A stretch of 5,399 nucleotides of DNA from contig JACNJP010000174.1 in assembly GCA_014382465.1 (NCBI GenBank), forward strand, positions 1 through 5,399. Direction: 5' to 3'. The translations under genes were made by a program, and so were the position numbers. Each line of letters begins with the position of its first letter. Position 1 is the stretch's first letter. The stretch comes from Planctomycetota bacterium. Its GTDB lineage: Bacteria; Planctomycetota; UBA1135. This document shows, piece after piece, positions 1 to 5,399 of the stretch. Under the pieces are notes generated by a model. That model did not search any database. It saw nothing but the letters and a program-made list of their open reading frames with translations, and was not told the DNA's origin.

Positions 1-131
1 GGGAGCCGGGGGCGTGGGCCGGGAGCAGGGGGGTCGGCGGCGACCGCCCGCGGCTCCGGGGGGTCCGCGCGCCCGCGGAGGAGGGCGGGCTGGCCGCAGG
101 CGCGGCGGCGGTCGGCGGGGGGCCCGACGGG
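1..131. other. Low-complexity G-rich left edge, reading frame doubtful
   Basis: The first 120 bases contain 70 G, 37 C and only 13 A/T (about 89% G+C), against about 72% in the gene body. The adaptor frame is open through it but gives a Gly/Ala/Arg-rich peptide without recognisable family content. Part of it could be a real Ala/Gly/Glu-rich linker (APAEEGGLAAGAAA), which commonly precedes the entry motif in this adaptor group. Sequence quality here should not be trusted. Confidence 0.55.
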
Positions 132-1289
132 GTGACGGTGCTCAAGGAGCGGCAGTGGCCGCTGCGCTTGCTCGCCGCCCGCGCGGGCATCGGGCCGCTG
201 CAGCAGCGCTTCCCCGCCACGGTGGTGGCGGCGACCTGTCCAGGGCATTCGGCGCAGGTGCTGTCGCCGATGACCGGGCAGCTCCTGCCGGTGGGAGACG
301 GCAGCGAGGACTGGCCCGAGCTCGGGAGCCACGTCGCCGGCGGCGACCTGCTGGCCCGGCTGCGGGTGCCGGTGGTGGCCGCCGACCGGGCGGCGGTCGA
401 GAGCGCGGCGCTTGGGCGCGCCGCCTTCCGCGCCGAGCTGGAGCGCGGGCTGGCGGAGTCCGCCGGGGCGCGGGAGCGGGCCCAGGCCGAGCTGGCGCAG
501 GCAGAGAAGCAGCACGGGCGGATCGCCGCCCTCGCCGCGGTGGAGGCCAAGGCCCCGCGCGAGCTGGAGCAGGCGGAGGCTGCGCTGGCCTCCGCCGGCG
601 CCTCTGCCGCCGCCGCGATCGCCGTCCAGGCGAGCTGGCGGGCGGCCTTGGAGCGTTTCGAGAGCCGCACCGGGAACGCCGCCGGCGCCGACCCCTTCCT
701 CGACCTCGAGTTGCGCGCGCCGATCGCCGGCCGGCTGGTGGCGGCGCCGACCGGCCCGGGCGGCTGGGTGGACGCCTCGAGCCTGGTCTTCGAGGTGCTC
801 GACACCTCCACGCTCCACTTCCGCGCGCGCCTGCCGGAAGAGCGGCTGGTCGGCTTGAAGGACCCGCGCGTGCGGGTCGAGCTGGCCGCCGGCGCATGGT
901 TCGAGCTCCCCGGCGAGGACGGCGAGCTGCTGCTCGACCACCCGCTGGTGGACGAGCGCACCCGCATGGGCGAGATCGTCTACGAGGCGCCCAACCCCGG
1001 TGACCTGAGCCCGGGCGCGGTGCGCCAGGGCTGGCTGGCCGACGGCCCGCCGCGCCAGGCCCTGGCGGTGCCGGTCAGCGCGCTGGTGGACGAGGACGGC
1101 CTGACGGTCGTCTACCGCCAGGTCGCGGGGGAGACCTTCGAGCGCCGCCCGGTGCGCTTCGGCGCGCGCGACGGCGACTGGATCGAGATCCTCGAGGGCC
1201 TCGGCGCCGGCGACCGGGTGGTCTCCGACGGCGCCTTCGTCGTCCGCCTGGTGTCGCTCTCGGGCGCCATCCCTGCCCACAGCCATTGA
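3..1289 (+). CDS. RND efflux periplasmic adaptor (membrane fusion protein, CusB/CzcB-like), 5'-partial
   Basis: This is the periplasmic adaptor that links the inner-membrane RND pump to the outer-membrane channel. Counting residues from the GTG at 132, it shows VTVLKERQWP (2-10), matching the 'ITFLKEQQW' entry segment of CusB-type adaptors. The first lipoyl half follows at about 43-79 (VLSPMTGQLLP), then an Ala/Glu-rich helical hairpin at about 83-180. The second lipoyl half (LRAPIAGRLV, about 190-226), the beta-barrel and the membrane-proximal domain ending GDRVVSDGAFVVRL come next, with a short AHSH tail. The GTG at 132 is the first usable start codon in frame, but it sits at the internal I/V of the entry motif. 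No signal peptide or lipobox follows it, and the frame stays open back to base 3, so I infer that the true start lies outside the window. The permease starts one base after its stop. Family assignment is secure; substrate is unknown. Confidence 0.9.
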   Translation, partial: EPGAWAGSRGVGGDRPRLRGVRAPAEEGGLAAGAAAVGGGPDGVTVLKERQWPLRLLAARAGIGPLQQRFPATVVAATCPGHSAQVLSPMTGQLLPVGDGSEDWPELGSHVAGGDLLARLRVPVVAADRAAVESAALGRAAFRAELERGLAESAGARERAQAELAQAEKQHGRIAALAAVEAKAPRELEQAEAALASAGASAAAAIAVQASWRAALERFESRTGNAAGADPFLDLELRAPIAGRLVAAPTGPGGWVDASSLVFEVLDTSTLHFRARLPEERLVGLKDPRVRVELAAGAWFELPGEDGELLLDHPLVDERTRMGEIVYEAPNPGDLSPGAVRQGWLADGPPRQALAVPVSALVDEDGLTVVYRQVAGETFERRPVRFGARDGDWIEILEGLGAGDRVVSDGAFVVRLVSLSGAIPAHSH

Positions 1290-1293
1290 GATG
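1287..1293 (+). promoter_or_regulatory. Stop-start junction TGAGATG coupling adaptor and permease
   Basis: The adaptor stop TGA and the permease ATG are separated by a single G. The roughly 25 bases before the ATG hold no convincing Shine-Dalgarno sequence. The permease is therefore probably translated by ribosomes finishing the adaptor, which would keep the subunits in step. The junction is seen directly; the coupling is inferred. Confidence 0.6.
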
Positions 1294-4200
1294 AACGCGC
1301 TCATCCTCTGGTCGGTCCGCAACCGGGCCGTGGTGCTGGTGCTGGCCGGGATCCTGGTGGTCCTCGGCGGCGTGACGACCGCCCGCCTGCCGGTCGAGGC
1401 CTTCCCCGATCTCACGGCGCCGACGGTCACGGTGATGACCGAGGCCCCCGGACTCACGCCCGAGGAGGTCGAGCAGCTCGTCACCTTCCCGATCGAGGCG
1501 GCGCTGAACGGCGCCTCCGGGGTGAGGCGGGTGCGCTCCTCGAGCCTCGCCCGCTTCTCGCTCGTCTACGCCGACTTCGACTGGGGCAGCGCCATCTACC
1601 GCGCCCGGCCGATCGTCGCCGAGAAGGGCGACCAGGGCCCCGCAACGCTGCCGGGGAACGCCCCGGCCCCGGCGCCGGGGCCGGTCAGCTCGGTCCTGGG
1701 CGAGATCCCGGTCGTCGGCCCGGGGGCCTCCGGCGCCGCGCCGATCGAGCTGCGGAACCACGCCGACACCGTGATCCGCCGCCGCTTGCTCTCGGTGCCG
1801 GGAGTGGCGCAGGTGGTGACCACCGGCGGCGAGGCCAAGGAGTTCCAGGTCTGGCTCGATCCGGCGAAGCTCGAGGCCTACGGCGTCAGCCTGACCCAGG
1901 TGGCGACCGCCCTGCGCACGGCCAACCGCAACGTCGCCGCCGGCTTCCTGCTGACCTCCGGCAGCGAGTACCTGATCTCCGGGCTCAGTCGGCTGCGCGG
2001 CGCCGAGGACCTCGCGGTGGTCACGGTGGAGACGCGCGCCGGGGTCCCGGTGCAGGTGCGGGACCTCGGCCGCGTGGTGGTCGGCGCCAAGCCCGCCCGC
2101 GGCACCGGCTCGGTCGGCGGCGAGGCCGGCGTGGTGATCGGCATCATGAAGCAGCCGGACGTCAACACGCTGAGCCTGACGGCCCGGCTCGACCAGGTGC
2201 TGCAGGAGCTCGAGGCCGAGCTGCCGGAGGGCATGGCGCTGCGCCGCGACCTGCTGCGGCAGGCCGACTTCATCGAGGCCTCGGTGCGCAACGTGCTGCA
2301 CGCCCTGCGAGACGGCGGCATCCTGGTGGTGCTGATCCTCGGGCTGTTCCTGTTCAATCTCCAGGCCACCCTGATCACCCTGACGGCGATCCCGCTGTCG
2401 CTGATCGCCGCCGGGGCGGTGCTCGCCGCCACCGGGAATTCGATCAACGCCATGACCCTCGGCGGCCTGGCGATCGCCATCGGCGCGCTGGTCGACGACG
2501 CCGTGATCGACGTCGAGAACGTCTTCCGCCGCCTGCGCGAGAACGCCGCGCTGCCCGAGGGCGAGCGGCGGCCGCTGATCCCGGTGGTCTACTCCGCCAG
2601 CGTCGAGATCCGCTCCTCGATCGTCTTCGCCACCCTGATCATCGTCCTGGTGTTCCTGCCGCTGTTCTTCCTCGGCGGCGTCGAGGGGCGCCTGCTGCTG
2701 CCGCTGGGCCTGGCCTACGTCGCGGCGTTGGCGGCCTCGCTGGTGGTGGCGCTGACGGTCACGCCGGTGCTGTGCTCGCTGCTGCTGCCGCGCTCGGTGG
2801 CCCGCGGCGGCGGCGGCGAGCCCTTCTTCGCCCGCTGGATGAAGAGGCTCTACGGCGTCACGCTGCGGCCGGTGCTGCGGCACCCGGCCCGGGTGATCGT
2901 GCCGGCGGCCCTGATCCTGGTGGCCGCGCTGCTGGTGCTGCCGGGCCTCGGCACCGCCTTCCTGCCCGAGTTCCAAGAGGGCGCCCTGACGATCACCGCC
3001 GTGACCCTGCCGGGCGTCTCGCTCGAGCAGAGCGACCGACTCGGCCGCATGACCGAGCAGATCCTGCTGGACCGCCCCGAGGTGGTCTCGGTGGCGCGGC
3101 GCACCGGCCGCGGCGACTTCGACGAGCACGGCCAGGGGGTCGAGACCTCGGAGATCGAGGTCCGGCTGCGGCTCGACGGCATGCAGCGCGAGGCCTTCCT
3201 CGAGCGCCTGCGCGCGGACCTGGAGATGGTGCCGGGCTTCCTCTTCACCCTCGGGCAGCCGATCTCGCACCGCATCGACCACATGCTGTCGGGTACGCGC
3301 GCGGCCGTGGCCGTGAAGCTCTTCGGGCCGGGGCTGGAGCCCTTGCGCGAGCTCGCCGAACAGGTCCGCGAGGCCATGGAGCCGGTGCCCGGCGTGGTCG
3401 ACCTCGCGGTGGAGCAGCAGGTCGCGGTGCCGGAGCTGCAGGTGCGCTTCGACCGCACCCGGCTCGGCCGCCGCGGCCTGCCGGCGGAGGAGGCCGCCGC
3501 CACCCTCGAAGCCGCCTTCCAGGGCCACCAGGCCACCGAGATCGTCCAGGGCGCCAACACCTTCGACGTCACGCTGCGCATCGACCGCGAGCTCGTGACG
3601 CCGGAGGACCTCGGCCGCGTGCCGGTGCTGGTGGCCGGCGCCTTGCAGCCTCTCGGCGCGGTCGCCGAGCTCAGCCGCCGCGCCACGCCCAACCGGGTCG
3701 TGCGCGAGAACGGCGAGCGCAAGCTGGTGGTCTCCTGCAACACCTCCGGCCGCGACCTCGGCTCGGTGGTGGAGGAGGTGCGCGAGCGCGTGACGCCGCT
3801 GCTCGCGGCGCGCCCGGGATACCGCGTCGAGTTCGGTGGCCAATTCGAGACCGCCATCCAGGCGCGCCAGCGGCTGCTGCTGCTCGGCGGCGTCGTGATC
3901 CTGGGCATCGCCATGGTGCTGCGGCTGGCCTTCGGCAACGGCCGTGACTCGCTGTTCGTGATGGTCAACCTGCCGCTGGCCCTGATCGGCGGCGTCGCCG
4001 GCGTGGTGCTCGACGGCGGCACCCTGTCGGTCGGCTCGCTGATCGGCTTCATCACGGTCTTCGGCATCGCCACCCGCAACGGCATCATGCTGATCTCGCA
4101 CGTGCGCCACCTGCAGCTCGAGGAGGGCGTCCGCTCGATGGGCGAGGCGGTGCGGCGCGGCGCGGAGGAGCGCCTGATCCCGATCCTGATGACCGCGCTG

Positions 4201-4380
4201 GCCTCGGCCCTGGCGCTGGTGCCGCTGGCCTTCTCCGGCGGCGAGCCCGGCAGCGAGATCCAGACGCCGATGGCGCGGGTGATCCTGTGCGGCCTGGCGA
4301 CGTCCACCTTCCTGAACATGTACGTCGTGCCGGCGCTCTACCAGCGCTTCGGCCGGCCCGCCGTGGAGGCGCAGGCATGA
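1291..4380 (+). CDS. HME-type RND efflux permease (CusA/CzcA family), inner-membrane proton antiporter
   Basis: This complete 1029-residue protein has the usual size for the family. It is the proton-driven pump of the tripartite complex. Membrane segments are visible at about 12-32, 342-360, 364-384, 389-410, 443-463, 471-499, 533-553, 862-880, 888-908, 913-930, 965-983 and 995-1015, with two large periplasmic loops between segments 1-2 and 7-8. Diagnostic motifs are FPDLTAPTVTVMTEAPG near the N-terminus, VDDAVIDVEN in segment 4 (Asp402, Asp403, Asp407, Glu409; the likely proton relay), ISHRIDHMLSGTR (658-670) in the substrate cleft and GFITVFGIATRNGIM (919-933). The first acidic residue of the CzcA segment-4 motif is Ala here, as in CusA. 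Residues about 113-151 are abnormally Gly/Pro/Ala-rich. The start is the ATG just after the adaptor stop, with the expected MNALILWSVRNR N-terminus. A metal substrate is likely by family; which metal is not determinable. Confidence 0.96.
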   Translation: MNALILWSVRNRAVVLVLAGILVVLGGVTTARLPVEAFPDLTAPTVTVMTEAPGLTPEEVEQLVTFPIEAALNGASGVRRVRSSSLARFSLVYADFDWGSAIYRARPIVAEKGDQGPATLPGNAPAPAPGPVSSVLGEIPVVGPGASGAAPIELRNHADTVIRRRLLSVPGVAQVVTTGGEAKEFQVWLDPAKLEAYGVSLTQVATALRTANRNVAAGFLLTSGSEYLISGLSRLRGAEDLAVVTVETRAGVPVQVRDLGRVVVGAKPARGTGSVGGEAGVVIGIMKQPDVNTLSLTARLDQVLQELEAELPEGMALRRDLLRQADFIEASVRNVLHALRDGGILVVLILGLFLFNLQATLITLTAIPLSLIAAGAVLAATGNSINAMTLGGLAIAIGALVDDAVIDVENVFRRLRENAALPEGERRPLIPVVYSASVEIRSSIVFATLIIVLVFLPLFFLGGVEGRLLLPLGLAYVAALAASLVVALTVTPVLCSLLLPRSVARGGGGEPFFARWMKRLYGVTLRPVLRHPARVIVPAALILVAALLVLPGLGTAFLPEFQEGALTITAVTLPGVSLEQSDRLGRMTEQILLDRPEVVSVARRTGRGDFDEHGQGVETSEIEVRLRLDGMQREAFLERLRADLEMVPGFLFTLGQPISHRIDHMLSGTRAAVAVKLFGPGLEPLRELAEQVREAMEPVPGVVDLAVEQQVAVPELQVRFDRTRLGRRGLPAEEAAATLEAAFQGHQATEIVQGANTFDVTLRIDRELVTPEDLGRVPVLVAGALQPLGAVAELSRRATPNRVVRENGERKLVVSCNTSGRDLGSVVEEVRERVTPLLAARPGYRVEFGGQFETAIQARQRLLLLGGVVILGIAMVLRLAFGNGRDSLFVMVNLPLALIGGVAGVVLDGGTLSVGSLIGFITVFGIATRNGIMLISHVRHLQLEEGVRSMGEAVRRGAEERLIPILMTALASALALVPLAFSGGEPGSEIQTPMARVILCGLATSTFLNMYVVPALYQRFGRPAVEAQA
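1663..1684. repeat. Perfect 22-base all-G/C palindrome inside the permease gene
   Basis: The two 11-base arms (CCGGCCCCGGC and its exact reverse complement) meet with no loop at 1673/1674; the symmetry breaks at 1662/1685. It encodes the Pro/Ala/Gly run around permease residues 125-131, where the family normally has a better-conserved segment. It would form a very stable hairpin in single strands. It may be chance in GC-rich DNA, or an artefact and cause of misreading; nothing points to a regulatory role. Confidence 0.7.
4365..4369 (+). promoter_or_regulatory. Ribosome binding site (GGAGG) of the outer-membrane factor gene
   Basis: GGAGG lies seven bases before the ATG at 4377, inside the last codons of the permease. 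The spacing is near ideal. It supports the ATG of the ATGA overlap as the real start rather than a later in-frame codon. Confidence 0.75.
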
Positions 4381-4424
4381 TCCGTTCCAAGCTCCCGCTG
4401 CTGTTGCTGGCGCTCCCCGCCTGC
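4377..4424 (+). other. Lipoprotein signal peptide with lipobox Cys16
   Basis: The first 16 codons of the outer-membrane factor encode a basic start (MIRSK), a Leu-rich core and L-P-A-C at positions 13-16. The cut would fall before Cys16, leaving an N-terminal lipidated cysteine followed by Gln, which is compatible with sorting to the outer membrane. Pro at -2 of the lipobox is less common but tolerated. The signal is short at 15 residues. Many CusC/OprM-like channel subunits are lipidated in this way. Confidence 0.75.
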
Positions 4425-5399
4425 CAGTCCTTCTCCCAAGCGCCGCCGCCGGCCTGGGGCGGGGCGCAGCGGCCGCCCGAGCCGGCGCCCGGCTTCGTCG
4501 CCCCGGCGCCGCTGCCGGGGCCGGCGGCGGCCGATGCCCCGGCGGCGTCCTTCGGCCTCCTGAAGCTCGAAGAGGCGCTCCGGCTCGCGGGGCAGCACGC
4601 GCCCGAGTTGGGCGCCGGGGCCGACGAACTCCACGCCGCGGAGGCGCGGCTCGAGGCCGCCGGGCGCCTGCCCGACCCCGAGCTGTCGGTCGGGGTGGAG
4701 GCGGTCCCCTTCCGCACGCCGCGGGGCGGCGACGAGCTGCTCGTGGGAGCGTCACAGGAGATTCCGTTGTCCGGGACAGGCGCCGCCGCCCGAGGCGCCG
4801 CCGAAGCCACGCGCGAGCTCTCCCGGCTGCGTCTCGAGGCGTTGCGGATCCGGCTCGAGACGCGCGTGCGTGCTGCCTTCGGCCAGGCCTTGGCGGCGCA
4901 GCAGGCCGACGAGCAACTCCAGCGGCGCCAGGAGATCAGCGCCGAGCTGCTGGCCCTCGCCGCCGCTCGCGTCGACCACGGCGACCTCCTGCCGAGCGCG
5001 CTCCGCGCTTTGCAGGCCGAGGCCGCGGTCCAGGCCCGCGAACAGCGGGGCGCTGGACTCGTCCTGGAGTCCTCCAAACGCACCCTGGAGGCCTTGATCG
5101 GCGCCGCCGACGGGGCCATCGGCCGGCTGGAGGGCGAGCTGGCGGCCACCCTCGGCCTGCCGCAGCTCGAGGCCCTGCTGAGCGATCCGGCCGCGCTGCC
5201 GGCGGCCGCCGGCGCGCGCGCCGAGGCCGAGCTGGCGCGCTGGCGGGGCCCGCCCGCCGGCGCCCCCACCGGGGCCCCCGTCCGGCGCCGGCGGGGCTCA
5301 CGGCGCCGCGGCGGCCGGCCGGAGCGCCTCCGCCCCCGCCCCCGGGCCCCGCCCCCGCGGCACCGCCGGGCGCGCCGCGGGAGGACGCGGGCACCGTCC
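4377..5399 (+). CDS. TolC-family outer-membrane efflux lipoprotein, 3'-partial
   Basis: This is the outer-membrane channel subunit of the pump; 341 codons are open to the window end. It begins with a short lipoprotein signal (MIRSKLPLLLLALPAC; Cys16 as the lipid-attachment site, Gln at +2). A Pro/Ala-rich linker (about 22-57) follows, then the first repeat of an outer-membrane efflux domain: LKLEEALRLAGQHAPEL (62-78), AEARLEAAGRLPDPELSV and the coiled-coil stretch after SQEIPLSG, up to about residue 290. The second repeat, needed for a whole channel protomer, is not in the window. From about residue 291 (base 5247) the translation becomes Arg/Pro/Gly-rich and no longer looks like this family. 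The start codon overlaps the permease stop as ATGA and has a good ribosome binding site, so the two are translationally coupled. Family is secure for residues 1-290; the tail is doubtful. Confidence 0.88.
   Translation, partial: MIRSKLPLLLLALPACQSFSQAPPPAWGGAQRPPEPAPGFVAPAPLPGPAAADAPAASFGLLKLEEALRLAGQHAPELGAGADELHAAEARLEAAGRLPDPELSVGVEAVPFRTPRGGDELLVGASQEIPLSGTGAAARGAAEATRELSRLRLEALRIRLETRVRAAFGQALAAQQADEQLQRRQEISAELLALAAARVDHGDLLPSALRALQAEAAVQAREQRGAGLVLESSKRTLEALIGAADGAIGRLEGELAATLGLPQLEALLSDPAALPAAAGARAEAELARWRGPPAGAPTGAPVRRRRGSRRRGGRPERLRPRPRAPPPRHRRARRGRTRAPS
5247..5399. other. Low-complexity G/C-only right edge, family homology lost
   Basis: The last 119 bases contain 60 C, 49 G and 10 A/T (about 92% G+C). 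The open frame translates to a 51-residue Arg/Pro/Gly-rich tail with a single acidic residue, where a TolC-family protein should enter its second amphipathic helical repeat. Reading the other two forward frames also gives only Pro/Ala/Gly-rich text and does not restore the family pattern, so a single frameshift does not explain it. Confidence 0.6.

Noticed and set aside
132..134. GTG as the true start of the adaptor
   Set aside because: It falls at the internal I/V of the family's entry motif. No signal peptide or membrane anchor follows it, and the frame is open upstream; a start outside the window is more likely.
14..1003. A 329-codon plus-strand frame starting with ATG... as an alternative to the adaptor
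   Set aside because: It is Arg/Gly/Ala-rich without motifs and overlaps the adaptor frame, which carries all family features.
1272..1286. C-terminal AHSH of the adaptor as a metal-binding His tail
   Set aside because: Two histidines are too few to claim metal binding, although longer His tails occur in some relatives.
2772..3947. A 391-codon plus-strand frame inside the permease
   Set aside because: It is an out-of-frame shadow of the permease with Arg/Pro/Gly-rich text and no domain.
2850..4319. A 489-codon minus-strand frame under the permease
   Set aside because: Ser/Arg/Thr-rich shadow of the permease codons, no domain and no start context.
1075..4755. A 1226-codon open frame on the minus strand covering the whole permease gene
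   Set aside because: It is antisense to a certain gene. Its His/Gln/Asp/Arg-rich, motif-free translation is what the complement of GC-rich Leu/Val/Ala/Glu codons gives, and it has no recognisable domain.
5198..5222. Two adjacent self-complementary stretches (16 and 12 bases) as a terminator or regulatory hairpin
   Set aside because: They lie inside the outer-membrane factor coding frame, have no following T-run, and are expected by chance from Ala/Gly/Arg codons at this GC level. They were kept only as a possible cause of the nearby sequence breakdown.
4085..5269. A 394-codon minus-strand frame under the permease end and outer-membrane factor
   Set aside because: Ser/Ala/Arg-rich antisense shadow; the plus strand here has a lipobox, efflux-domain motifs and a ribosome binding site.

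Overview
The window is very GC-rich (about 72% in a typical coding row). It holds one co-directional plus-strand operon for a tripartite RND efflux pump of the heavy-metal (HME, CusA/CzcA-like) branch. The order is periplasmic adaptor (3-1289, open at its 5' end), inner-membrane RND permease (1291-4380, complete) and outer-membrane TolC-family lipoprotein (4377-5399, open at its 3' end). A Gram-negative bacterium is certain from the outer-membrane factor and periplasmic adaptor. The GC content and the adaptor and permease subfamily would fit Acidobacteriota, Myxococcota or a similar high-GC phylum, but the lineage cannot be fixed from this sequence.

Layout: the genes are packed with no intergenic room. 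One base separates adaptor and permease, and permease and outer-membrane factor overlap by four bases (ATGA). No promoter, regulator gene, RNA gene, mobile element, CRISPR or terminator is visible, and no stretch over 300 bases lacks a gene. Any promoter or regulator must lie upstream of base 1.

How the genes work together: the permease uses the proton gradient to move substrate from the periplasm or membrane into a channel. The adaptor bridges the permease to the outer-membrane factor, which completes the duct to the outside. The substrate is probably a metal cation by family, but the CusA methionine set is not clearly conserved, so no metal is assigned.

Oddities concern sequence integrity more than new biology. 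The first ~130 and last ~150 bases are ~90% G+C and translate into low-complexity protein unlike the families they should belong to. A similar but milder patch sits inside the permease (about 1627-1743), centred on a perfect 22-base all-G/C palindrome. These are best explained by sequencing or assembly error in hairpin-prone DNA. I found no previously undescribed system here.
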